The position numbers were made by a program, and so were the translations under genes. Positions 43,730-51,746 of a stretch of 53,577 bases of DNA are shown in pieces; position 1 is the stretch's first letter, and each line of letters opens with the position of its first letter. This DNA is from JBCBSS01 sp039819065. GTDB taxonomy: Bacteria > Bacteroidota > Bacteroidia > Cytophagales > Cyclobacteriaceae. Under the pieces are notes generated by a model, which had not been told where the DNA came from, ran no database searches, and was given only the letters and a program-made list of their open reading frames with translations. The stretch spans positions 1 through 53,577 of the forward strand of contig JBCBSS010000039.1 in assembly GCA_039819065.1 (NCBI GenBank), given 5' to 3'.

Positions 43730-44332
43730 ATGTTTATAGAACCAGGTTTTGGCAGGGAGCGAGAGCCTCTCTCAGGTTGGATTGAAGTGGTATGTGGGTG
43801 CATGTTTTCAGGTAAGACCGAGGAGCTCATTAGAAGGTTGAACAGGGCCATTATAGCCAAGCAAAAAGTCGAAATATTCAAGCCATCCGTAGATACAAGG
43901 TATGATCAAAAAGATGTTGTATCTCATAACGAAACTTCCATACGTTCTACACCAGTAGATTTTGCCAATGACATCTTACTATTAGCCGGAGAGTGTGATG
44001 TGGTAGGGGTAGATGAAGCACAATTCTTCGACGATGAAATCGTTAATGTCTGTAATACTTTAGCCAATAACGGAAAGCGAGTAATCGTAGCCGGGTTAGA
44101 TATGGACTTTGAGGGCAAACCTTTTGGCCCAATGCCTTATCTACTAGCTACAGCAGAGTTCGTCACTAAGCTGCACGCCATATGTGCCCAAAGTGGTGAA
44201 TTGGCTTCTTTCTCATTCAGATTGGCACAAGAAGATAATAAAGTAATGTTGGGCGAAAAAAATGAATACGAAGCCAGAAGCCGTAAGTATTTCACCAGTG
44301 GCATGAATCAAAGAAAAGGCGATAAGAAGTAA
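43730..44332 (+). CDS. tdk: Thymidine kinase with degenerate zinc ribbon
   Basis: This 200-residue TK1-type kinase phosphorylates thymidine. The P-loop GCMFSGKT is near residue 23-30. VDEAQFFDD, AGLDMDFEGKPFG and the lasso region are intact. In TK1 enzymes a structural zinc is held by four cysteines (C-x2-C and C-x2-C/H). Here only Cys152 remains; the other positions are Ser155, Ser184 and Tyr187. The fold must be stabilised without zinc. The stop overlaps the porZ start by 1 bp. Confidence 0.93.
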   Translation: MFIEPGFGREREPLSGWIEVVCGCMFSGKTEELIRRLNRAIIAKQKVEIFKPSVDTRYDQKDVVSHNETSIRSTPVDFANDILLLAGECDVVGVDEAQFFDDEIVNVCNTLANNGKRVIVAGLDMDFEGKPFGPMPYLLATAEFVTKLHAICAQSGELASFSFRLAQEDNKVMLGEKNEYEARSRKYFTSGMNQRKGDKK

Positions 44333-46623
44333 TGAGCATAATAAAATTCTTTTTCGCTGCTTGTCTGGTATTTGGCTTCACTATTCAAGCTCAAAGTCAG
44401 GAGAACATTCCTTTAGGTACCTGGCGAGCACACCTTTCTTTTAACAATGCATTGCGTTTAGAAATTGGTGAATCGAGAGTAGCATGTGCAACGAGCAATG
44501 GCATATTCTTTTTGGATCGAGAGGATAACAGTCTTACACAGCTTTCTGAAATTGATGGCTTAAGTGACGTAAACATTACTGCCCTGGGTATCAACCCCCA
44601 GAATGACCAATTGATCATTGGGTATGAGGATGGAAACATTGATATCATTAATGGGAATGAAATCATAAACTTTGATTTCATCAGGAACACTGATCAAATA
44701 ACCGGTTCTAAGCAGATTAATCATTTTACCTTTAATGGTGATTTGACCTACATATCCACCGACTTTGGGGTAGTACTGTTTGATACACAGCGCTTTAATA
44801 TTGTAGAAACTTACAGGGAGATAGGGCCAAATGGCGAAATGACAGTGGTGAATGAATCGGTGCTATTAAACGATTCAATTTACCTCGCCACACAGCTAGG
44901 CGTAATAGCAGGAAGAAACGATGGTTCGGTCAGTCTTTTAGACTTCAACAACTGGAGAAGCTTTGGGCCTATAGAGGGTATCCCTGATGAAGAAGTGGAA
45001 CACATTATTGCAGCTGGATCCGACTTGTTGGCAAGTATCAATGACGACGCTATTTATCAATATACTGGTCAGAATTGGGAGCCTCTTTCCACATTGCAAG
45101 GGGAAGATTATAGCTCTTTGGATTATAGACAAGGCCGGTTGTTGGTTACAACATCTCAACAGGTTTGGCTAATTGAAGGGACTTCTATCAATGAAATTGA
45201 GAATGAAGCGATCGAAATACCTAACGAAGCGGTTCTGGATGAAGACCTAAATATTTGGATTGCCGATGGTGTGAATGGATTGGTGAGCAATTTTGTTGGA
45301 GGTTTTCAGACATTCTTTCCTTCCGGGCCTTTTTCCAACAATTCATGGGCTTTACATTATAGCAATAATAAAGTATATGCCGTGGCCGGAGGAGTAACCG
45401 AAAGTAATGCTCCTTTGAATATCCGGGACGGCTTCTATGTATTTGAAAATGGTTCGTGGTCTAACTTCAATGCATTTACGAGCAGCGTTTCGTCTACCAC
45501 TATACCAGAATTCAGAGACATAATCGATGTGACACGCTCTTCTAGTTTAGGAAAAACCTATTTTGCCTCTTTTGGTTTTGGCCTTTTGGAATCAGATGAG
45601 TCTTCCGATCAGTTCAATGTCATTGATGAAAACACGCCCGGAAGTCCATTAGTCAATCTAAACCCTAATTTTAGGCAGGTACGAGTTACCGCATTAGCCA
45701 GTAATCAAGAAGGGTTATGGGTGACCAACTTTGGAGCAAGTAATTCTTTACATCTTTTAGAACCTGATGGTAATTGGCGTTCATTTTTCTTTGGTTCATT
45801 TTCTTCGAGGTTCCCCTTAGATATTGAAATTGCCAATAACAATGACAAATGGATTAGCCTGAATATCAATCAAGGTGGTGGCATACTGGTCTTCGATAAT
45901 GAAAATAACGTCAATCGGTTATTGACTGATGAAGAAAATCAAGGTGGATTACCAAGTATGAATGTGACGGCCTTAGCCAAGGACAAAGATGGGTTCATCT
46001 GGGTTGGCACTGATCGCGGTGTGGCGTTTTTCGCTAACCCGCAACTGGTTCTAGGCAACAATGCAGTGAATGCATTACGTCCAATCTTTGAGAATAGACC
46101 TTTGCTAAGAAGTGAGAACATCACTGCTATCGCCATTGATGGTGGTAACAGAAAGTGGATCGGGACGGACAATGGCGTATGGTTATTTAATGAGGATGGT
46201 GAATCTCAAGTTTTCAATTTCACACAGGAAAATAGCCCCCTCCTTTCTGATAATGTAAGAGATATAGCTATTCATCAAGAAACAGGGGAAGTGTTTTTTG
46301 CCACTGACAGAGGCATCATTTCTTTCAGGGGTACGGCCACAGAGGGAACAGCTATTCATCAAAATGTTAAAATATTTCCTAATCCAGTTACTCCTGACTT
46401 CAACGGCTTGGTAGGGATATCGGGGCTGGCTATTGATGCTGTAGTGAAAATCACGGACATTTCGGGCAAGCTGATATGGGAGACGCGTTCCAATGGTGGT
46501 ACTGCAACATGGAACACACTCGGTCTCAACGGTGAAAGGGCAAGTACTGGTGTTTATCTTGTTTTTAGTTCAACAGAAGACGGTGAGGATACATTTGTTG
46601 GTAAAATAGCAGTGGTTAATTGA
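44332..46623 (+). CDS. porZ: PorZ-like type IX secretion system propeller protein
   Basis: This 763-residue exported protein has a signal peptide ending near TIQAQSQ, then two beta-propeller domains built of two-component-regulator-propeller-like repeats (IGLSDVNITALGINP-type and FIWVGTDRGVAFF, NRKWIGTDNGVWLF). A C-terminal type-A T9SS sorting domain occupies about the last 85 residues (KIFPNPVTPDFNG, ASTGVYLV). The opening NIPLGTWRAHLSFNNALRL is typical of PorZ, which delivers anionic LPS to the PorU sortase in the cell-surface attachment complex of Porphyromonas. Here the modifying lipid is unknown. Confidence 0.85.
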   Translation: MSIIKFFFAACLVFGFTIQAQSQENIPLGTWRAHLSFNNALRLEIGESRVACATSNGIFFLDREDNSLTQLSEIDGLSDVNITALGINPQNDQLIIGYEDGNIDIINGNEIINFDFIRNTDQITGSKQINHFTFNGDLTYISTDFGVVLFDTQRFNIVETYREIGPNGEMTVVNESVLLNDSIYLATQLGVIAGRNDGSVSLLDFNNWRSFGPIEGIPDEEVEHIIAAGSDLLASINDDAIYQYTGQNWEPLSTLQGEDYSSLDYRQGRLLVTTSQQVWLIEGTSINEIENEAIEIPNEAVLDEDLNIWIADGVNGLVSNFVGGFQTFFPSGPFSNNSWALHYSNNKVYAVAGGVTESNAPLNIRDGFYVFENGSWSNFNAFTSSVSSTTIPEFRDIIDVTRSSSLGKTYFASFGFGLLESDESSDQFNVIDENTPGSPLVNLNPNFRQVRVTALASNQEGLWVTNFGASNSLHLLEPDGNWRSFFFGSFSSRFPLDIEIANNNDKWISLNINQGGGILVFDNENNVNRLLTDEENQGGLPSMNVTALAKDKDGFIWVGTDRGVAFFANPQLVLGNNAVNALRPIFENRPLLRSENITAIAIDGGNRKWIGTDNGVWLFNEDGESQVFNFTQENSPLLSDNVRDIAIHQETGEVFFATDRGIISFRGTATEGTAIHQNVKIFPNPVTPDFNGLVGISGLAIDAVVKITDISGKLIWETRSNGGTATWNTLGLNGERASTGVYLVFSSTEDGEDTFVGKIAVVN

Positions 46624-46663
46624 AGTTCTATTCTCACTAAAAACACTTCATGTTTTCAGGAAG

Positions 46664-47350
46664 ATGTTATTTAAGACAAGAGGTATTGTTTTCAAGTTTG
46701 TCAAGTTCAAAGAAACTTCGATCATCGCCACTATCTTCACTGATAAGTTTGGGCTACAATCCTACATTGTCAATGGCGTCCGCAGCAAGCGTTCTAATAA
46801 CAAAATAGCGCTTTACCAGCCACTTACATTGTTGGACATGGTGGTTTATCATAAGGAAAACGCCAACATTAACCGTATTTCTGAGATCAAATGTGCCCAC
46901 CCTTTTCTCAGTATCCCTTATGAAATAAAGAAATCCAGCATTGCCATGTTCATGATCGAAATGCTGAATAAAACTGTCAAGGAAAAAATAGAATCTGAAG
47001 ACTTATTCGAGTTCCTAAATCAGTCCATTTTATTCCTGGACCATCTAGAATCCGGTTATGAAAGTTTCCATTTACAGTTTCTCATCAAGCTTTCTAAATT
47101 CCTTGGTTTTGACGCGGGCTCCTCAGATGAAATTCTCAATGCCCTATATTACAATCCTAGCAACGAAAGCCATCTGGAAAAAATGGAAGCGCTTCAGCAA
47201 TTGATCAATCATGATTATAGTTACAAGCTTCCGGTAGATAACCGCTTGAGGGCATTGTTGTTAGATGATATCCTGAGGTTTTACAAACTTCATTTTGACG
47301 GTATTTCTGATATTAAGTCTATCAAAGTACTACGTGAGGTAATCAGCTAG
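46664..47350 (+). CDS. recO: DNA repair protein RecO
   Basis: This 228-residue protein helps RecR load RecA onto SSB-coated DNA. The N-terminal OB fold (LFKTRGIVFKFVKFKETSII, FTDKFGLQSYIVNGVRSKRS) is followed by the helical C-terminal domain. Zinc cysteines in this second domain are absent, as in many Bacteroidota RecO. It lies 40 bp after porZ, the same order as in many relatives. Confidence 0.92.
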   Translation: MLFKTRGIVFKFVKFKETSIIATIFTDKFGLQSYIVNGVRSKRSNNKIALYQPLTLLDMVVYHKENANINRISEIKCAHPFLSIPYEIKKSSIAMFMIEMLNKTVKEKIESEDLFEFLNQSILFLDHLESGYESFHLQFLIKLSKFLGFDAGSSDEILNALYYNPSNESHLEKMEALQQLINHDYSYKLPVDNRLRALLLDDILRFYKLHFDGISDIKSIKVLREVIS

Positions 47351-47487
47351 GCTCTTTTTGAGGTTCATATCTCCATCATAAAAATGTTGCTCCTGGTTAT
47401 ACCTGAGTCGATAAATTTACCGATTTCAGTAAAACGAGAATTTGAAAAAATTTGATTAGTTTGCAAAACGACCAAAGTATTTGTCTC

Positions 47488-48462
47488 ATGAACGAAAAGC
47501 TGTACGACGAAATACCTTCGCTTGACTTAGCAGACTTCACGGATGGGGATCAAGAGAAAAAACAACGTTTCATTAAGGAGCTTGGTGATGCCTACAATAA
47601 TATTGGATTTGCGGCAATACGAAATCATTATCTCAGCCAGGAACTCATTGACAAATTATACGATGCAATTAAAAGATTTTTCTTTCTATCTGACGAAATC
47701 AAGCAGAAGTATGAGGTGCCAGCGCTAGCGGGTCAACGTGGTTATATAGGTAAGGGCAAAGAGCATGCTAAAGGTCGTAAAACAGGAGATTTAAAGGAAT
47801 TCTTTCATATTGGACAAAACGTAACGGACGGGGATCCAATTAAGAATGAGTATCCTGATAACATTTGGATCGATGAACTACCTGAATTAGAGGAAATAGG
47901 CCTGGAGGTGTTCCGAAGACTAGAGCAAACCGGAATGCAAATGCTCAAAGCTATTGCCTTATACCTAGGCTTGGAGGAGGACTATTTTGACAATAAGGTC
48001 AAGAATGGCAACAGCATTCTCCGCCCAATTCACTATTTCCCAATTGACAATCCCGAAGAGGTGCCTGATGATGCCGTGAGAGCAGCAGAACATGGTGACA
48101 TTAACCTGATTACCTTACTAATGGGTGCCAGTGCAGAAGGGCTGCAGGTGTTAAGAAAAGATGATAAATGGATACCAATCACCGCACTACCTGATCAATT
48201 GGTTGTTAATGTTGGGGATATGTTAGAGCGATTGACCAACAACAGGTTGAAATCGACGATCCATAGAGTGGTAAATCCCCCTAAAGATCAGCTAAATACT
48301 TCCCGATTCTCAATACCATTCTTTATGCACCCGAGGTCAGATATGAGTCTGAAGTGTCTAGATAGCTGCATCGACATAAAAAACCCTAAGCAGTACGACG
48401 ACATTACCGCTGGAGAATTCCTCAACCAAAGACTTGCGGAAATAGGATTGAAAAAAGGTTAG
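47488..48462 (+). CDS. Isopenicillin N synthase-family Fe(II)/2-oxoglutarate-type oxygenase
   Basis: This 324-residue cytosolic dioxygenase has a double-stranded beta-helix core. The iron ligands are His202, Asp204 (EHGDINLITLL) and His259 (STIHRVV), and the 2-oxoglutarate-binding R-x-S is at Arg273/Ser275. The N-terminal DIOX_N part begins EIPSLDLADF. The family includes IPNS, ethylene-forming enzyme and many uncharacterised members, and no substrate can be assigned. The ATG at 47488 is preferred over TTG at 47452. Confidence 0.9.
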   Translation: MNEKLYDEIPSLDLADFTDGDQEKKQRFIKELGDAYNNIGFAAIRNHYLSQELIDKLYDAIKRFFFLSDEIKQKYEVPALAGQRGYIGKGKEHAKGRKTGDLKEFFHIGQNVTDGDPIKNEYPDNIWIDELPELEEIGLEVFRRLEQTGMQMLKAIALYLGLEEDYFDNKVKNGNSILRPIHYFPIDNPEEVPDDAVRAAEHGDINLITLLMGASAEGLQVLRKDDKWIPITALPDQLVVNVGDMLERLTNNRLKSTIHRVVNPPKDQLNTSRFSIPFFMHPRSDMSLKCLDSCIDIKNPKQYDDITAGEFLNQRLAEIGLKKG

Positions 48463-48478
48463 TTAAAATCCCTACAAA

Positions 48479-49654
48479 TTGTTTAAGCGAGTCAGATATT
48501 ACATTTTTCTTAAAGATGTTTTAATACTGGCTCTTAGTGCCTTTGGCGGCCCTCAAGCACATCTGGCTATGTTCCTAGATCTGATGGTCACTAAAAGAGG
48601 CTATTTATCAGAAACAGATCTGATTGAGCTTAACGCGCTTTGCCAGATTCTACCTGGCCCCACATCCACTCAGACGATAACAGCCATAGGATTCAAGATT
48701 GGTGGCCCCAACCTCGCTTACCTCACACTACTTGTCTGGATGACACCAGCGGTGTTAATTATGACAATTATGGCCATATTCATTGCCATGATTCCCGGCG
48801 AAGTCCAATTCACCCAGTTCATTCAACCGATGGCAGTTGGTTTCGTGAGTTTCGCTGCTTATCGAATCAGTAATAAGGTGGTCAACACCAAAACAGGTAT
48901 TGTTATAATGATTGCCGCTGCTGTTTCAGCATTTTATATTAGAACACCGTTCCTCTTCCCTGTGCTCCTGTTGTTTGCAGGCGCTACAACGGCCTTTAAG
49001 TACAAGGCACAACCGATAGAAGAAAAGTCAGGGTTAAAGATAAAATGGGGCAATTTCCTATTATGGGGAGGTGTATTCATCGTAGCCGCATTGTTAGGTA
49101 GCGTTACAAAGAGCTTCCCAGTAATCGTAACCTTCGAGAATTTTTATAGAAATGGAAGTTTGATATTCGGAGGAGGAGACGTCCTCATACCTCTGCTCTA
49201 CACTGAGTTTGTAGAATACAAAAAGCTTTTAGAACCAAGTGAGTTTCTATCGGGGTATGCCATGGTACGTGGTATTCCAGGACCTGTATTTTCATTTAGT
49301 TCCTACATAGGCGCCATGTCCATGGAAACACAAGGTTTCGGCGTTGGTGGGCAAATAGCCGGAGCCATATTTGCAGCCATGGGCATTTTCTTACCTGGCA
49401 CCTTTCTTATATTCTTTGTTATACGCTTTTGGGAAAGTCTGAAGAAGTACAGGATTGTTAAGGCCTCTTTAGAAGGAATAAGTGCGGCAAGCTCGGGAAT
49501 GGTAGTTGCCGCCGCTATTCTTATGTTCCAACCATTAGAAAACAACTTTCAAAATTTTGGTATTACGATTGGCACATTCTGTCTTTTAGCCTTCACGAAA
49601 ATACCCGCCCCCTTCATCATTCTAACAGGACTTATAGCTGGTATCTTCATATAA
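48479..49654 (+). CDS. chrA: Chromate transporter family protein (ChrA-like, two-domain)
   Basis: This 391-residue inner-membrane protein has two CHR halves. The N-terminal half has SAFGGPQAHLAMF and LCQILPGPTSTQTITAIGF. The C-terminal half has IFGGGDVLIPLL and YAMVRGIPGPVFSFSSYIGA. ChrA proteins export chromate, but many homologues have unknown anion substrates. The start is TTG at 48479, 16 bp after the oxygenase. The last 8 bp overlap the convergent LD-carboxypeptidase gene. Confidence 0.88.
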   Translation: MFKRVRYYIFLKDVLILALSAFGGPQAHLAMFLDLMVTKRGYLSETDLIELNALCQILPGPTSTQTITAIGFKIGGPNLAYLTLLVWMTPAVLIMTIMAIFIAMIPGEVQFTQFIQPMAVGFVSFAAYRISNKVVNTKTGIVIMIAAAVSAFYIRTPFLFPVLLLFAGATTAFKYKAQPIEEKSGLKIKWGNFLLWGGVFIVAALLGSVTKSFPVIVTFENFYRNGSLIFGGGDVLIPLLYTEFVEYKKLLEPSEFLSGYAMVRGIPGPVFSFSSYIGAMSMETQGFGVGGQIAGAIFAAMGIFLPGTFLIFFVIRFWESLKKYRIVKASLEGISAASSGMVVAAAILMFQPLENNFQNFGITIGTFCLLAFTKIPAPFIILTGLIAGIFI

Positions 49655-50540
49655 ACCGTAGCACGGATTTATCATTACCTACCTCAAATTCAGCTTGTCT
49701 TAGGTTCGGAATGGCAAGATTTCGTTTTTCATGACCAAAAGGAAAATCGAAAGCTACTGGATAACCATATTCCTCCGTGTGCTCTAAAAAAATCTCTTCC
49801 ACACTTTTGCCAAATGGCAATTGAGTATCTTTTATATAGGACATATGCCCCACAATCACCGCTGACGCCCGTCTTAGTTTACCGGATCTTTTAAGCTGTA
49901 CCAACATTCGATCCACCTTATACAGATACTCGTCAATTTCCTCAACATAAAGTATGCGACCTTCAGTTTCGATTTCATTTGAGGTTCCCAGACTATCCAC
50001 AATCAAGGAAAGATTCCCGCCGACCAATTGTCCCGATGCCTTGCCACATCGGTCAAACTTACCTCTCGGATACTCAATGGCTGCCTCGGTTCCAAATAGC
50101 ACGGACCTAAGGCTGTCAGTTGCCGGATCAGCATTGGGATTAAAGAACAACGGCATAACGCCATGGATGCTTTCTACTTCCAATCGAGCCAGCTTAAGAT
50201 GTAGGGCGGTAATGTCACTAAAACCCACTACCCATTTAGGCGAGATCATGAACTCGTCGAAGCTGATTCGATCTACAATTCTGGTCATACCATATCCACC
50301 CCTCGCACAAAAAATAGCTTTTATTCTTGGTGAATCTAGCGCTTCCTGCAAGTCAGATAACCTCTCTTCATCTGTACCGGCAAAATAGCCATATTCACTG
50401 TATACGTTAGAGCCTAATACCACTTTGAGCCCCCATGACCTCAAAACTTCTTGAGCCGTATCCAAGCTTTTTTGGTCAATCTTTCTGGCTGGTGCAACAA
50501 TGGCTACTTCATCACCGGCTTGTAGGTATGCTGGTTTCAT
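49647..50540 (-). CDS. LD-carboxypeptidase (peptidase family S66)
   Basis: This 297-residue serine peptidase removes the terminal D-alanine from the L-D bond of murein tetrapeptides during peptidoglycan recycling. The catalytic residues of the family are present: Ser108 in GFSDITALHL, Glu200 in LYVEEIDEYLYKVDRM and His270 in FPFGHEKRN. It also has the ARGGYGMTR loop. The ATG at 50540 (MKPAYLQAGDEVAIVAPA) matches the family start; the frame continues upstream to 50627 across a terminator hairpin and is not used. Confidence 0.93.
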   Translation of the reverse strand: MKPAYLQAGDEVAIVAPARKIDQKSLDTAQEVLRSWGLKVVLGSNVYSEYGYFAGTDEERLSDLQEALDSPRIKAIFCARGGYGMTRIVDRISFDEFMISPKWVVGFSDITALHLKLARLEVESIHGVMPLFFNPNADPATDSLRSVLFGTEAAIEYPRGKFDRCGKASGQLVGGNLSLIVDSLGTSNEIETEGRILYVEEIDEYLYKVDRMLVQLKRSGKLRRASAVIVGHMSYIKDTQLPFGKSVEEIFLEHTEEYGYPVAFDFPFGHEKRNLAIPNLRQAEFEVGNDKSVLRFI

Positions 50541-50592
50541 ATGACTATTAGAATCCAGTTTGTGAATGCTTGGTAAGTTCAAATTAAATACA

Positions 50593-50618
50593 AAAGCCTC
50601 ACCATATGGTGAGGCTTT
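50593..50618 (-). terminator. Palindromic terminator after the bamA-skp operon
   Basis: A perfect 26-bp palindrome (AAAGCCTCAC... centred on CATATG) ends in a T-rich run on the minus strand (TTTTGTATTT). It lies 27 bp past the stop of the last Skp gene and before the LD-carboxypeptidase start, so it should end the bamA-ompH-ompH transcript. Confidence 0.8.
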
Positions 50619-50644
50619 AAATATCATTTAGTTATTCAAGTCTG

Positions 50645-51187
50645 TTAGTTCGCAGTTGGGGTTATACCCATTTTCTTCAATACAAGATTTGAAGCGTCAT
50701 ACTGATCATCAACATAAAGAATGATATCCGCAGTACCCAACTTGCTTCTGAAGATGTGAGTAAAACCATTCTCTTTAGCAACCGCTTCGATGGCGTTACC
50801 TACCTTAGTATAAATAGGAGACATGAGTTGCTCTTGCTTTTGTTGCAAAGAAACATTGGCATCCTGCTCGAACTTTGCAATCTCTTCCTGAAGCCTAAGC
50901 AAAGAATTCTCTTTGTCTTGTCTGATAGTAGCATCCATGTTAGGGTTTGCCTGAAGCTCTTCTTGGTATTTAGTCAGCTTCGTTTGATAGTCCTGATACT
51001 TGGCTTTTAATCTGTTCTGAAGTTGAGTATTGTGGGATTGCAACTGAGACTCAACTTGCTTCGCCTCAGGCATCTGCGTAAATACATAATCTGTATCTAC
51101 ATACCCGATTTTCAATGCAGTCTGTGCTTTTACTGAAAAGCTAAGACCTAGTAAAATAGCTATTGCTAATAGGGTTTTGTTTTTCAT
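50645..51187 (-). CDS. OmpH/Skp-family periplasmic chaperone (second copy)
   Basis: This 180-residue exported protein has a signal peptide ending near VKAQT, KIGYVDTDYVFTQMPEAKQVE, and a long coiled coil (about 40-125; QSHNTQLQNRLKAKYQDYQ, LQEEIAKFEQDANVSL) forming the tentacle arm of Skp. It protects unfolded outer-membrane proteins before BamA insertion. It lies 23 bp after the first copy. The two differ in the C-terminal region and are probably not redundant. Confidence 0.93.
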   Translation of the reverse strand: MKNKTLLAIAILLGLSFSVKAQTALKIGYVDTDYVFTQMPEAKQVESQLQSHNTQLQNRLKAKYQDYQTKLTKYQEELQANPNMDATIRQDKENSLLRLQEEIAKFEQDANVSLQQKQEQLMSPIYTKVGNAIEAVAKENGFTHIFRSKLGTADIILYVDDQYDASNLVLKKMGITPTAN

Positions 51188-51210
51188 AACCTTAATAATA
51201 TAAATTTACC

Positions 51211-51744
51211 TCACTTTATTACGTCGTTCGGGTCTCCCAGACCCAGCTCATCTAAGACATAGTCCGTATAATCATGCCGCGGATCAGTGTAGATCATCAC
51301 TAAATCACCAGCTTTATCAAACACGATCTGTAGTCTTTGTTCTTTCGCCACTTTTTCGACAGCGTCGAATATCTTATCCTGAACCGGCTTCACCAGTTCT
51401 TTTTCTTTTAAGAAAAAAAGGCCTTCAAAGCCAAATATCTTCTTTTGGTAATCCTTAACTTCAACTTCTTTTTCCTTAATAAGCTTTTCCCTTTCCTGAT
51501 ACATCTCAGTAGTCAAGAGCACTTTCTCCGCTTCCAGTGCACTATACATAGCAGCTATTTCTTTATGCATAGTCAGTATTTCATCTTGCCACGACAAAGA
51601 TAACTTATCAATCTCAGCCTGGGCCTCTTTGTACTCCGGCATTTTACTCAAGATGAAGTTAGTATCCACATATCCAAACTTCTGCGCTAAAGCGCCCTGG
51701 ATACTGAATACAACACATATCAAAAAGAGTGCCGACTTATACAT
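51211..51744 (-). CDS. OmpH/Skp-family periplasmic chaperone (first copy)
   Basis: This 177-residue exported protein has a signal peptide ending near ALAQK, FGYVDTNFILSKMPEYKEAQ, and a coiled coil (about 35-110), then FDKAGDLVMIYTDPRHDYTD. It starts 2 bp after the bamA stop, so its translation is coupled to BamA. Tandem Skp genes after bamA are standard in Bacteroidota. Confidence 0.93.
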   Translation of the reverse strand: MYKSALFLICVVFSIQGALAQKFGYVDTNFILSKMPEYKEAQAEIDKLSLSWQDEILTMHKEIAAMYSALEAEKVLLTTEMYQEREKLIKEKEVEVKDYQKKIFGFEGLFFLKEKELVKPVQDKIFDAVEKVAKEQRLQIVFDKAGDLVMIYTDPRHDYTDYVLDELGLGDPNDVIK

Positions 51745-51746
51745 TG

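Noticed and set aside
46620..46663. Terminator after porZ
   Set aside because: TGAAGT/ACTTCA arms give only a 6-bp stem with a long loop and a poor T-run, so it is too weak to list.
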